This document shows, in pieces, positions 8,717 to 17,604 of a stretch of DNA of 64,000 bases (its first letter is position 1; each line of letters starts with the position of its first letter). Under the pieces are notes generated by a model that was not told the origin of the DNA, did no database searches, and saw only the letters and a list, made by a program, of their open reading frames with translations. The translations under genes and the position numbers were made by a program. Where the stretch lies: the NCBI RefSeq assembly GCF_023544445.1, contig NZ_JALPVJ010000031.1:27513-91512 (forward strand). Direction: 5' to 3'. The stretch comes from Actinoplanes sp. M2I2 (lineage in GTDB: Bacteria > Actinomycetota > Actinomycetes > Mycobacteriales > Micromonosporaceae).

Positions 8717-9340
8717 TCAGCTCTGCAGCAGGCCGCGTTCGAAGGCCACGGCCACGGCGGCCGCCCGATCGCGGACACCCAGTTTCGCGTACGCGTGGAG
8801 CAGGTGGGTCTTGACCGTGGCCTCGCTGATGAACAGCCGGCTCGCGGCCTCCTTGTTGGAGTTGCCCCGCGCGATCAGCGTGAGGACCTCGAGCTCGCGC
8901 TGGCTCAGCGGCTCCTGCGCGGGTGAGCGCAGGCTGCCCATGAGCCGTCCGGCGACCGCCGGGGAGAGCACCGACTCGCCCCGGTGGGCCGCCTCGACGG
9001 CCCGGAAGAGCTCGTCGCGGGAGGCGTCCTTGAGCAGGTAACCGGTGGCGCCCGCCTTGATCGCGGGAAGCACGTCGGCGTCGGTGTCATAGGTCGTCAG
9101 CACGAGCACCCGGGCCCGCGAGCCCTGCGCCTGCAACGCCTTGATCGCCGACACGCCGTCCATGCCGGGCATGCGCAGGTCCATCAGCACGACGTCGGGG
9201 TCGACCGACCCGGCCACCGCGAGCGCCTCGCGCCCGTCGCCGGCCTCGCCGAGCACCTCGAAGCGGGCGTCCCCGGTGAACATGCCGCGCAGCCCGTCGC
9301 GCACCACGGGGTGGTCGTCGACGATCACCAGGCCGATCAC
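8717..9340 (-). CDS. NarL/FixJ-family response regulator
   Basis: The 207-residue protein has a receiver domain (1-120) with the acidic pair DD at 8-9, phosphoacceptor Asp54 in LMDLRMPG, Thr in VLTTYD and Lys in LLKDAS. A LuxR-type helix-turn-helix follows (about 145-205, LSQRELEVLTLIARG). It overlaps the histidine kinase gene by four bases (ATGA) and is the last gene of a four-gene operon with an ABC transporter, so it should be phosphorylated by that kinase. The probable target is its own operon, by analogy with drug- or envelope-stress-sensing systems. Confidence 0.95.
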   Translation of the reverse strand: MIGLVIVDDHPVVRDGLRGMFTGDARFEVLGEAGDGREALAVAGSVDPDVVLMDLRMPGMDGVSAIKALQAQGSRARVLVLTTYDTDADVLPAIKAGATGYLLKDASRDELFRAVEAAHRGESVLSPAVAGRLMGSLRSPAQEPLSQRELEVLTLIARGNSNKEAASRLFISEATVKTHLLHAYAKLGVRDRAAAVAVAFERGLLQS

Positions 9341-10596
9341 GCGGCCGCTCCGACCGCGATGGCCGGCACGCAGGCCGACAGCGCCGTGCCCGCGCCGGGC
9401 TCGGACTCGACCTCGAGGCTGCCGGCGATGCGGGCCAGCCGCTCGCGCATCGCGGCCAGGCCGTACCCGCCGGTCTCGGAGAACTCACGCGGCAGAGCGG
9501 GATCGAAGCCGCCGCCGTCGTCGCGGACGTCCAGGGTCACCACGTCCTCCATGTAGGACAGGGTCAGACCGACCCGGCCGGCGCCGGCGTGCCGGGCCAC
9601 GTTGGCCAGGGCTTCCTGGGCCGTCCGGAGCAGAGCCGCCTCGATCTCGGGCAGCAGCGGCCGCCGCGTGCCGGTCGTGATCAGCTCGGCGCTGACCTCG
9701 TGCACCCGGGCCCACTCCCGGACGACCTCGCCGATCGCCTCGGGCAGCCCGGCGCCGTCGAGCGTGTGCGGGCGCAGCGCCTGCACCGACCGCCGCGCCT
9801 CGGTGAGGCTCTCGCGGGCCAGGCCCTTGGCGTTGTCGAGGTGCCGCCGCCAGTCACCCGGCCGGTCGGCCGCCGCGTCGGCCGCCTCGAGCTGGGTGAC
9901 GATGCCGGTGAGGCCCTGGGCCAGCACGTCGTGGATCTCGCCGGCCATCCGTTGCCGCTCGTCGAGCACGCCGGCCTCGCGGGCCTGGGCCAGCAGCTGG
10001 GCGTGCAGGCCGGCGTTCTCCTTGAGCGCCGCGGCCAGCTTGGCGTTGGCCTCGCCCAGCTCGTCGATCATGCGGGCCCGCTTCTCGCCCTGCTCGTGGG
10101 TCCACATGGTCACCCAGATCATCACGTTGGCGACCCCGATGTTGATCGCCAGCACGACCAGGAAGACCGGGATGACGTCGGGCTCGGCCAGGACCGGGAA
10201 GCCCCCGATCTGCGAAATGGCCCCGGCTCCGGCGACGAGCGTGCCGGCCGCCAGCCGTCGCCAGCTCTTCAGCCCGTACGTGGTGAGCAGGTAACCGCTC
10301 CAGACGAAGAAGCCGAACAGCGGGCTGACCCAGACGAGCAGGTAGATCAGGGCGGCCAGACCCAGGAAGAACACGACCATCTTGCGTTCGTCCTGCTCCC
10401 ACCGCGGGTGCAGGGGAATCCACCAGATCAGCCAGCCGGCTGTGGCGGCGACGGAGAGGCCGACGATCAGCCAGGACTTGTGCGGGACACCGACCGTGGA
10501 ACCGGCCACCAGCAGGACGAGCGAGGCGCCCAGTGCGATGTACGGCAATCGGCCCATGATCCGGTCGACCCGGAGCGTCGTCGGCCCCTCCGTCAT
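9337..10596 (-). CDS. Sensor histidine kinase, HisKA_3/NarX-type
   Basis: The 419-residue kinase has an N-terminal membrane region with about five or six hydrophobic segments between residues 18 and 165, a coiled coil (about 168-212), the HisKA_3 box with phosphoacceptor His222 in GEIHDVLAQGL, and a HATPase domain with N-box TAQEALANVARHA and a DDGGGFD G-box. There is no extracytoplasmic sensor domain, so it may read a membrane signal or the adjacent transporter, as in intramembrane-sensing kinases. The start overlaps no neighbour; the permease gene ends 16 bases upstream. Confidence 0.93.
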   Translation of the reverse strand: MTEGPTTLRVDRIMGRLPYIALGASLVLLVAGSTVGVPHKSWLIVGLSVAATAGWLIWWIPLHPRWEQDERKMVVFFLGLAALIYLLVWVSPLFGFFVWSGYLLTTYGLKSWRRLAAGTLVAGAGAISQIGGFPVLAEPDVIPVFLVVLAINIGVANVMIWVTMWTHEQGEKRARMIDELGEANAKLAAALKENAGLHAQLLAQAREAGVLDERQRMAGEIHDVLAQGLTGIVTQLEAADAAADRPGDWRRHLDNAKGLARESLTEARRSVQALRPHTLDGAGLPEAIGEVVREWARVHEVSAELITTGTRRPLLPEIEAALLRTAQEALANVARHAGAGRVGLTLSYMEDVVTLDVRDDGGGFDPALPREFSETGGYGLAAMRERLARIAGSLEVESEPGAGTALSACVPAIAVGAAA

Positions 10597-10612
10597 TTCA
10601 CCCCACCCCCCG

Positions 10613-11353
10613 TTATGACCAGCGGAACGAACGGACCGCGGCGAACCCGAACACGGCCACGTAGCCCAGGAGAACGGTAGCGGAGAGCAGGCTGGGCCAG
10701 CTTCCCGTCATCGCCTCGTTGAGCGCCCGTTCGCCCGCTCCCAGCGGGGTGAAATCGGCGATCCGCTGCAGCACCTCGGGCATGACCTCGCGCGGCGTCC
10801 ACAGCCCGGCGAAGAACATCAGCGGAAAGAACAGGATCGTGCCGACCGAGTTGCCGGCCTTGCCGCTGGGCACCACCGCGGCCACGAAGATGCCGATGGC
10901 CAGCGTCCCGGCCGCGGTGAGCAGAAAGGCCAGCACGAACGCGGGGAAGTTGTCGGCCAGCCGCACGTCGAAGGCCAGGCGGCCGACGGCCAGCACCAGG
11001 GCGGTGGAGGCGATCGCGGCCAGCCCGAACATCGCCAGCTGGGCGCCGAGCAGCTTGAGCGGGGACACCGGGGTGGTGGCCAGCCGGCGCAGCACGCCGC
11101 GCTCACGATAGGTGGCCAGCACGGCCGGGGTCACCTGGATGGCCACCATGGCCAGGGTGAGCGCCACCGCGATGCCGACGTAGAGGTCGATGACGCGGGC
11201 GCCGCCGAGATCGGCCTGCGGCTCCCGGAAGGACGGGATGCTGCCGAGGATCACGACGAGCAACGTCGGGAAGAACAGGACGAAGAAGGCGGAGATCGGC
11301 TCCCGCAGGAAGAGCTTGATCTCGGTCAGGGTCAGCTTGGCGAAGACAGGCAT
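10613..11353 (-). CDS. ABC-2 type transporter permease
   Basis: The 246-residue protein has six hydrophobic segments (first near 20-40, last near 220-242) and the ABC-2 signature region LFFPLMFFAGLWTPREVMP near residue 175, typical of DrrB-like exporters of drugs or lipids. It lies 4 bases after the ATPase gene and completes an ATPase-permease pair; two copies of each subunit would make the functional exporter. The neighbouring kinase and regulator suggest control by a substrate or envelope stress. Confidence 0.92.
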   Translation of the reverse strand: MPVFAKLTLTEIKLFLREPISAFFVLFFPTLLVVILGSIPSFREPQADLGGARVIDLYVGIAVALTLAMVAIQVTPAVLATYRERGVLRRLATTPVSPLKLLGAQLAMFGLAAIASTALVLAVGRLAFDVRLADNFPAFVLAFLLTAAGTLAIGIFVAAVVPSGKAGNSVGTILFFPLMFFAGLWTPREVMPEVLQRIADFTPLGAGERALNEAMTGSWPSLLSATVLLGYVAVFGFAAVRSFRWS

Positions 11354-11357
11354 CGGG

Positions 11358-12260
11358 TCATTCCTTCCCGAACCGGCCGGTCAGCTGGACGAACGCGTCG
11401 TCCAGACTGGCCTGCTCGATCCGCAGGTCGGCGGCGATGATCTCGTTGACGGCCAGCACCGAGGTGACCGCGTGCAGCAGGTTGCCGGTGCCGACGACCT
11501 CGAGCTGCGAACCGTGGTGGGTGACCTGACGCACCTCGGGGCGGGCCAGGAGCAGCACGTCGTCGATCGGGGCGGACGGCCGGAAGCGGATCCGCTGCTC
11601 GCTGTCCATCCCGGCGATCAGCCCGGCCGGGGTGTCCAGCGCGACGACCTCGCCGCGGTCGATCACGGCGAGCCGGTCGCAGAGCCGCTCGGCCTCCTCC
11701 ATGAAGTGGGTGACCAGCACGATCGTCACGCCACTGGCCCGTACCGACTCGATCAGGTCCCAGGTGTCCCGGCGGGCCTGCGGGTCGAGCCCGGTGGTCA
11801 GCTCGTCGAGGATGGCGATCCGCGGGCTGCCGATCAGCGCGAGGGCGATCGACAGCCGCTGCTTCTGGCCTCCCGAGAGCTTCACGTACGAGGTGGAGAG
11901 CTTCTCACCGAGGCCGAGCTCGCGGGTGAGCGCGCGCCAGTCGGCCGGCTCGGCATAGAAGGAGGCGTAGAGCTCGAGCGCCTCCCGGACCGTCAGCTTG
12001 TCCGGCAGGCCGCTCTCCTGCAGCTGGACGCCGACGTCGGACCGCAGCGACCGGTCGTCCGGATCGCGGTCGAGCACCCGGATGACGCCGGCGTCGGGCC
12101 GGCGCAGTCCGGAGACGCACTCGACGGTGGTGGTCTTGCCGGCGCCGTTGGGACCGAGAATGCCGAAGATCTCGCCGGCTTCCACCGTGAACGAGACGTC
12201 CCGCACCGCAAGCGTGTCCCCGTACGCCTTGCGCAGGTTACGGACCTCGATGACTGTCAT
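11358..12260 (-). CDS. ABC transporter ATPase (DrrA-like)
   Basis: The 300-residue ATPase has Walker A GPNGAGKT at 36-43, a Q-loop region (VQLQESGL), signature LSGGQKQRLSIA, Walker B IAILDE followed by TTGLDP, and the H-loop VTHFMEEAE. The C-terminal 70 residues match the accessory domain seen in DrrA-type exporters. The ATG in MTVIEVRNL is the natural start. It is the first gene of the ATPase-permease-kinase-regulator operon. Confidence 0.93.
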   Translation of the reverse strand: MTVIEVRNLRKAYGDTLAVRDVSFTVEAGEIFGILGPNGAGKTTTVECVSGLRRPDAGVIRVLDRDPDDRSLRSDVGVQLQESGLPDKLTVREALELYASFYAEPADWRALTRELGLGEKLSTSYVKLSGGQKQRLSIALALIGSPRIAILDELTTGLDPQARRDTWDLIESVRASGVTIVLVTHFMEEAERLCDRLAVIDRGEVVALDTPAGLIAGMDSEQRIRFRPSAPIDDVLLLARPEVRQVTHHGSQLEVVGTGNLLHAVTSVLAVNEIIAADLRIEQASLDDAFVQLTGRFGKE

Positions 12261-12342
12261 GCATAGAGCGTCACACCGGCCCCGGGGGTCCCGAATCGAC
12301 CAGCTCGCTCCACCGTGGATCCACCGGTTGGTGGATGCCGCC

Positions 12343-13548
12343 CTACGCCATCGCTTCTTCGGTGCTGCTCGCGGCGTTGTTGTTGCTCTTGCCCAGACCG
12401 GTGACCGTCGAGTAGACCGAGCCGACCTGAGCGGCGACGCGCTTCCAGGAGTACGCCTGCCGGGCCCGGTCGAGCGCCGCCGTGGCGTACGCGAAGCGCC
12501 GCACCTTGTCGTTGACCAGGCGCCGCAGGGCTCCACCGAGCGCGCGCGGGTCGCGGGCGGGCACCAGGTCGCCGGTCAGCCCGTCGACCACCGTCTCGTC
12601 GAGGCCGCCCACCGAGGTGCCGATCACCGGCACGCCACAGGCCATCGCCTCGAGCGCGGACGCCTCGAACTGCTCCTCCCACGGAGCCGCGACGAGCAGG
12701 TCGGCCGAGCGGTACCAGCGCGGCATGTCCCGTGCGGGCACGCTGCCGACCAGGCGGAACCGGTCGGCCACGTCGAGCTTCTCGGCGAGGGCGCGCAGCT
12801 TGCGGGCGCCCGGGTCGGTGGTCAGCTGGTCGGCCGGCGGGCCCCCGACCACGACCACCTCGGCCGTGGGGACGTAGCGCATGGCCTGCAGGACGTCGCC
12901 GAAGCCCTTGCGCTCGACGAGCCGCCCGACCGACAGGATGCGGGGCCGGTCGTGGTCGCGCTCGACGGCCGGGCCGTCGGGGCTGAACCGGACGCTGTCG
13001 ACGCCGGCGGGCACGACGGTCAGCTGGGCGCGGGGCACCCCGATGCGGACGAGCCCCTGCACCTCGTCCTGGCTCTGGGCGACGACCCGGTCGACCGCCC
13101 GGCCCAGGGCGCGCTCGTAGCCCGTGCGGGAGGGACGGCCGGTGCCGGCCTGGATCTCGCCGAGCTCGTGGAACGACTGCACGACCGGAATGCCGAACCG
13201 GCGCGCGGCGGTGACGGCGGCCAAGCCGCTGGTCCAGAAGTGGGCGTGCACGACCTCGGGCACCCAGTGCCCCGAACGCCAGTTCTCCTCGAGCCGGCGG
13301 GCGAACTCGCCCATGTGCGGGAGCAGCAGGTCGGGCGGGAGGAACTTCGGCGGGCCGGCGGTGACGTGGACGACGCGGAGGCCGCCGGGCGTGCTGACCA
13401 CCTCGGCCACGGCCGGGTCGTCCCGGCGGGTGTAGACGCACACCTCATGACCGAGCTCGGCCAGGGCGGCCGACAGACCCGCGACGTGGGTGTTCTGCCC
13501 GCCGTCACCCAGGGGGCTGGCGTGCTCGGAAATCATGGCAATGCGCAC
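12343..13548 (-). CDS. Glycosyltransferase family 4
   Basis: The 401-residue GT-B enzyme has an N-terminal acceptor domain with the glycine-rich loop EHASPLGDGGQNTHVAGL (about 8-25) and a C-terminal donor domain with LSVGRLVERKGFGDVLQAM and the nucleotide-sugar E-x7-E region FEASALEAMACGVPVIGTSVGGLDE. It is a retaining transferase for an NDP-sugar; the acceptor is unknown. It stands alone, with an 82-base gap to the ABC operon and a divergent SRPBCC gene on the other side. Confidence 0.9.
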   Translation of the reverse strand: MRIAMISEHASPLGDGGQNTHVAGLSAALAELGHEVCVYTRRDDPAVAEVVSTPGGLRVVHVTAGPPKFLPPDLLLPHMGEFARRLEENWRSGHWVPEVVHAHFWTSGLAAVTAARRFGIPVVQSFHELGEIQAGTGRPSRTGYERALGRAVDRVVAQSQDEVQGLVRIGVPRAQLTVVPAGVDSVRFSPDGPAVERDHDRPRILSVGRLVERKGFGDVLQAMRYVPTAEVVVVGGPPADQLTTDPGARKLRALAEKLDVADRFRLVGSVPARDMPRWYRSADLLVAAPWEEQFEASALEAMACGVPVIGTSVGGLDETVVDGLTGDLVPARDPRALGGALRRLVNDKVRRFAYATAALDRARQAYSWKRVAAQVGSVYSTVTGLGKSNNNAASSTEEAMA

Positions 13549-13669
13549 GAGGTCCCCTCCGTATTGCTGCAGTTCGCGGGAGGCTGATGCCCGGCAGCCG
13601 GATCCGTAAACCTGCGCCGATCGGTTGCGGCGGCGATTACAGGGGCTTTACGCAGGGTATGCCCCGGGC

Positions 13670-14125
13670 GTGGCTACCGTTCAGCGTACCCTCCAAGCTT
13701 CCCCGGACCGTGTCTTCGCCGTGCTGGCCGACGGCTGGACCTACAGCGACTGGGTCGTCGGCACCGTGCACATCCGCGATGTCGAGGCCGCCTGGCCGCA
13801 GGTCGGCTCGAAGCTGCACCACAAGGCCGGGCCGTGGCCGTTCTCCCTGCACGACAAGTCGGTGGTGCTCGACATGGAGCCCGACCGCCGGCTGCGCCTG
13901 AACGCCGGCCTGTGGCCGCTGGGCGAGGCAGTGGTCGACATCCACCTCGAGCCCGCCGGCCCCGGCGCCACCAAGGTCACCATCCAGGAGGACTTCGAGC
14001 GCGGGCCGCTGCTGGCCCTGCGCAACAAGCTCAACGACCTCGTCCTGCACCGCCGCAACATCGAGACGCTGCGCCGCCTGGCCGACATCGCCGAACGCTC
14101 GCCGAAGACCACCGAGAAGCCGTAG
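13670..14125 (+). CDS. SRPBCC-family (polyketide cyclase/dehydrase-like) protein
   Basis: The 151-residue protein begins VATVQRTLQASPDRVFAVLADGWTYSDWV, the classic first strand and helices of the START/SRPBCC fold, and ends with the long C-terminal helix (about 115-140). The fold binds a hydrophobic ligand; nothing specifies which. GTG at 13670 was chosen because the fold begins there, although no strong ribosome binding site is visible. It converges on the phytoene-desaturase-like gene, with a hairpin between. Confidence 0.85.
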   Translation: MATVQRTLQASPDRVFAVLADGWTYSDWVVGTVHIRDVEAAWPQVGSKLHHKAGPWPFSLHDKSVVLDMEPDRRLRLNAGLWPLGEAVVDIHLEPAGPGATKVTIQEDFERGPLLALRNKLNDLVLHRRNIETLRRLADIAERSPKTTEKP

Positions 14126-14131
14126 CCCGGC

Positions 14132-14157
14132 CGCGGCGGCCGTTTACGACCGCCGCG
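14132..14157. terminator. Hairpin between convergent genes
   Basis: CGCGGCGG pairs with CCGCCGCG around a 10-base centre, part of which (CGT-tt-ACG) can pair further. It lies between the stops of two convergent genes and could serve both strands. There is no T-tract. Confidence 0.45.
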
Positions 14158-14166
14158 AGGCTGTCG

Positions 14167-15756
14167 CTAGTCGGCGTAGATCAGCTTGTGGCCGGCGTTG
14201 ATCACTCCGCGGTAGGCGCCGCCCAGCAGGGCCCGGTCGCGGGCCAGGGCGGCGCGGGCCGCGTTGCTGCCGGGAGCGCCGTGCACGCCGCCGCCCGGGT
14301 GAGCCGACGAGCTGGCCATGAACAGCCGGTCGACCGGGGTGTCGGCGCGGCCCAGGCTGGGGATCGGGCGCAGGAACAGCTGCTGGAACGCGGCCGCCGT
14401 GCCTCCGCCGAGCGCGCCGCCGACCAGCGACGGGTTCTCGCGCTGCAGGTCGGCCGGGGAGAAGACGTTGCGGCCCACGACCTCCTGCTTGAAGCCCGGG
14501 GCGTGCTCCTCGACCACCGTCTCCATGCGCTCGACGTGGGCGGCGATCTCGTCGGGTTCCCAGTGGTCGCGGTGCGGCAGATGCGTGTACGCCCAGAGCG
14601 ACTCGGTGCCCTCCGGCGAGTGCTCGGAATCGGCCGTGGTCATCTGGCCCAGCAGCAGGAACGGGTGCGGCGGCATCTCGTCGGTGGCCAGGTAGGACGC
14701 GTACCGGGTCAGGCCGTTGAGGTCGGCGCCCAGGTGCACCGTTCCGGCGCCGTTCGCGGCCGGGTTCTTCCAGGGCATCTTGCGGCCCACGGCCCAGTCG
14801 ACCTTGACCGTCGCGCCGTCCCAGCGGAAGTGGGCCAGGTCCTCCACGAGCCGCGGCGGGAGCCAGCGCTCGCCCACCAGGTCGAGATAGAGGGCCGGCG
14901 CCGGCACGTCGGCGACCACGGCCCGGTAGGCCCGGTGCGGCTCCCCGGCGGCCAGCACGCCCATGGCCCGGCCCCGGGCGATCAGCACCCGCTCGACGGG
15001 CGCGTCGTAGATGATCCGCCCGCCGCGCTGCTCGAGCCGGGCGACGAGCGCGTCGGTGATCCGCTGGGCGCCACCGACCGGCACCGGCCAGCCGTACTGC
15101 TGTCCCAGCATCGCCAGCAGCCAGCCGTAGACGCCGCCGCCCGCCTCCTCCGGCGAGAGGTCGGTGTGCAGCGCGCACCCGGCCATCAGCAGCGGCCCGC
15201 CGTCGCCGGCGAACATCTCCGAGCCCATCTCGCGCACCGACAGCAACAGGCGGCGGGCCAGGCGCAGGGCGCCCCCGGTGCGCAGCCGGCGCACCAGCGA
15301 GACGCCGTGGCGTACCGGTGGGAAGGGGGTCAGGATCGTGTCGAGCATGGTGTCGGAGACCGAGAGCCATTCCTCGTACGCTGTCTTCCACTTCTCGCCG
15401 TCACCCGGGGCGAAGGCCTCCAGCGACTCCATCGTGCGGGCCAGATCGCGGTTGATCGTGGCCGCCCGGCCGTCCGGGAACAGGTGGGTCAGCACGTCCG
15501 GCGAGTGGGTCCAGCTCAGGCCGTGGTCGCCCAGATCGAGACCGTTGAGCACCGGCGAGGCGAACCCGAGCGGATAGAACGAGCTGAAAAGATCACTGAG
15601 GTAGCCGGGCGCGGTGACGTAGCCCGACCGGACGGCGCCGCCCGGATGCGGCGTCGCCTCCAGCACCAGCACCGACCAGCCCGCGTCGGCGAGCAGATTG
15701 GCAGCCACCAGGCCGTTGTGCCCGGCACCGACCACGATCGCATCCGCGCTTTCCAT
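14167..15756 (-). CDS. Phytoene-desaturase/carotene-isomerase-like FAD oxidoreductase
   Basis: The 529-residue flavoprotein opens with DAIVVGAGHNGLVAANLLA, the CrtI/CrtISO-type FAD motif, followed by LEATPHPGG. A C-terminal motif (GGGVHGAPGSNAARAAL) matches the second FAD-contact region of this group. Members without a carotenoid cluster are often annotated only as NAD(P)/FAD-dependent oxidoreductases, and no crt genes are near. I use the ATG (MESADAI); a GTG two codons upstream is equally possible. It is divergent from the YihY/BrkB gene, 67 bases apart. Confidence 0.85.
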   Translation of the reverse strand: MESADAIVVGAGHNGLVAANLLADAGWSVLVLEATPHPGGAVRSGYVTAPGYLSDLFSSFYPLGFASPVLNGLDLGDHGLSWTHSPDVLTHLFPDGRAATINRDLARTMESLEAFAPGDGEKWKTAYEEWLSVSDTMLDTILTPFPPVRHGVSLVRRLRTGGALRLARRLLLSVREMGSEMFAGDGGPLLMAGCALHTDLSPEEAGGGVYGWLLAMLGQQYGWPVPVGGAQRITDALVARLEQRGGRIIYDAPVERVLIARGRAMGVLAAGEPHRAYRAVVADVPAPALYLDLVGERWLPPRLVEDLAHFRWDGATVKVDWAVGRKMPWKNPAANGAGTVHLGADLNGLTRYASYLATDEMPPHPFLLLGQMTTADSEHSPEGTESLWAYTHLPHRDHWEPDEIAAHVERMETVVEEHAPGFKQEVVGRNVFSPADLQRENPSLVGGALGGGTAAAFQQLFLRPIPSLGRADTPVDRLFMASSSAHPGGGVHGAPGSNAARAALARDRALLGGAYRGVINAGHKLIYAD

Positions 15757-15823
15757 GCCCACCCCCTGCGTTTGCCGCCAGACGTGCCCGGGTAGCTGCC
15801 GTCAAAACCTGTCAGGAGCCGGC

Positions 15824-16828
15824 ATGGACACCGAGCCCACCGTCGACCGGGAGTCCGAGGCGCTCGCCGACGACGTTACGCCCCGTCCCCTCCCCCGCAA
15901 GATTCGTCAACTTCGCTGGCGCAGCTGGCGTTCGGTGCTGTGGCGCAGCGTGGCCGGGTACATCGAGGACGACTGCTCCGACTACGCGGCGGCCATGACG
16001 TATCAGACCTTCACCGCTCTGATCCCGTCGCTGGTCGTCATCGTCGCCCTGATCAACCTGGTCACCGACGGCTCGACCGTGCTGACGGCCACCGTGGGCA
16101 TCCTGCGTGACCTGGGCCTCGGCGCGGTGGTCGACAACGACAGCCTGCTGTCGGTCATCCAGGCGCTGGTCGTGCAGCAGAGCTCGGCCAAGGTGCTGTT
16201 CGGCTTCGGTCTGCTGCTCGCGCTCTGGTCCGCCTCCGGGTACGTCTCCACGTTCACCCGGGCGTCCAACCGCATCTACGGCGTCCAGGAGGGCCGGGCC
16301 TGGTGGAAGCTGCAGCTGCTGGAGATCGCGCTGGCCGCCGTGGCCCTGGTGCTGCTGGCCTCCATCGGCGCCGGCCTGATCATCAGCGGCCCGCTGGTGG
16401 ACGCGGTCGGCAACGCGCTCGGCGCGGGCGAGACGGCCCGGCAGTTCTGGTCGGTCGGCCGCTGGCCGGTGCTGGTCGCCATCGCCACGATCGTGCTCTC
16501 GCTGCTGTTCTGGATCGCTCCGAACGTGCGTCAGCCCCGGTTCCGCTGGCTGACCGTGGGCGGGACGGTGTCGCTGGTGGCGTGGAGCGCGGCGTCGTCC
16601 GCCTTCGGGCTCTACGTGGCCAACTTCGGCTCCTACAACCGCACCTACGGCAGCCTGGGCGCGATCATGGCGTTCCTCGTCTGGATCTATCTGTCGAACA
16701 TCGCCGTGCTGCTCGGGGTGCAGGTCAACGCCGAGGTGCAGCGGGCCCGGCTGCGTCAGGCCGGGGACGAGAATCCGAAGACTCCGCTCGCTCCCCGTTT
16801 AGCCTCCTCCGACCCGGGCACCATCTGA
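15824..16828 (+). CDS. YihY/BrkB-family inner-membrane protein
   Basis: The 334-residue protein has a cytoplasmic, charged N-terminus (1-70), then about six membrane segments, with family landmarks DDCSDYAAAMTYQTFTALIPSL at the first span and LGAIMAFLVWIYLSNIAVLLGVQVNAE at the last. The family was once called ribonuclease BN; current evidence makes it a membrane protein of unclear function, possibly a transporter. ATG with caggag upstream sets the start. It is followed after 40 bases by an SRPBCC gene on the same strand. Confidence 0.9.
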   Translation: MDTEPTVDRESEALADDVTPRPLPRKIRQLRWRSWRSVLWRSVAGYIEDDCSDYAAAMTYQTFTALIPSLVVIVALINLVTDGSTVLTATVGILRDLGLGAVVDNDSLLSVIQALVVQQSSAKVLFGFGLLLALWSASGYVSTFTRASNRIYGVQEGRAWWKLQLLEIALAAVALVLLASIGAGLIISGPLVDAVGNALGAGETARQFWSVGRWPVLVAIATIVLSLLFWIAPNVRQPRFRWLTVGGTVSLVAWSAASSAFGLYVANFGSYNRTYGSLGAIMAFLVWIYLSNIAVLLGVQVNAEVQRARLRQAGDENPKTPLAPRLASSDPGTI

Positions 16829-16868
16829 GACGTAAGGCGGGGTAACACAACCAGGAGGAGTTCACCCA

Positions 16869-17333
16869 GTGAGCACCGTGACCGAGTCCGTTGACGTAGA
16901 AGTTCCCGTGCGCACCGCGTACAACCAGTGGACCCAGTTCGAGGAGTTCCCCCGGTTCATGGAGGGCGTGCAGGAGATCCGTCAGCTCGACGCGACCCAC
17001 ACGCACTGGAAGACCGAGATCGCCGGGGTCAAGCGCGAGTTCGACGCCGAGATCACCGAGCAGCTGCCCGACGAGCGGGTGGCCTGGAAGTCGACCGAGG
17101 GCGAGAAGCAGGCCGGCGTGGTCACCTTCCACCGCCTCGACGACACCAAGACCCGCGTGACCGTGCAGATGGACTTCGAGCCGCAGGGCGTCGTCGAGAA
17201 CGTCGGTGACAAGCTGGGCGTCCTCGACCGCCGCGTGAAGGGCGACCTCAAGCGGTTCAAGGAATACATCGAGGGCCGTGGCGGCGTCGAGACCGGCGCC
17301 TGGCGTGGGCAGGTCGACCGCCCCGGCCAGTGA
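16869..17333 (+). CDS. SRPBCC-family (coenzyme Q-binding-like) protein
   Basis: The 154-residue protein has the opening pattern ESVDVEVPVRTAYNQWTQFEEFPRFMEGV, characteristic of COQ10/cyclase-like START-fold proteins that actinobacteria carry in many copies, and a C-terminal helix with a Gly/Arg tail. It probably binds a hydrophobic ligand or acts in stress tolerance. GTG follows a strong AGGAGG at about 7 bases. A 12-bp-stem hairpin follows after 24 bases. Confidence 0.88.
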   Translation: MSTVTESVDVEVPVRTAYNQWTQFEEFPRFMEGVQEIRQLDATHTHWKTEIAGVKREFDAEITEQLPDERVAWKSTEGEKQAGVVTFHRLDDTKTRVTVQMDFEPQGVVENVGDKLGVLDRRVKGDLKRFKEYIEGRGGVETGAWRGQVDRPGQ

Positions 17334-17357
17334 CACCAGGCCTCTCAAGGATCAGGA

Positions 17358-17384
17358 ACGGCCGCCCGGTCTCCGGGCGGCCGT
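17358..17384 (+). terminator. Hairpin terminator
   Basis: A perfect 12-bp stem (aCGGCCGCCCGG with CCGGGCGGCCGt) closes a 3-base loop (tct) and is followed by ttccgt. It lies 25 bases past the SRPBCC stop. Confidence 0.75.
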
Positions 17385-17416
17385 TTCCGTGTCCCGCTCG
17401 CGGGTACCCCTGGGCC

Positions 17417-17602
17417 ATGACTCATCCAACTGACGACGGCGTGTGGCGCGACGAGTCGAAGCTGCCGCTGAGCGAGCTCGACAAGGCCATGGCGACCTGG
17501 GACACCGACGGCCAGAACGATGCGACCGGTAACGACTCGGGCCAGGAGCCGATCCAGGAGGGCGCCCGGCCGTCCACGACACCGCACACCGGCCCCAACT
17601 AG
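17417..17602 (+). CDS. Small acidic hypothetical protein
   Basis: The 61-residue protein begins MTHPTDDGVWRDESKLPLSE. It is strongly hydrophilic and probably disordered in its C-terminal half (Asp, Asn, Gly, Pro, Thr). The start is ATG with no clear ribosome binding site, directly after the terminator. Its stop is two bases from the convergent lipoprotein gene. I know no function. Confidence 0.55.
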   Translation: MTHPTDDGVWRDESKLPLSELDKAMATWDTDGQNDATGNDSGQEPIQEGARPSTTPHTGPN

Positions 17603-17604
17603 CG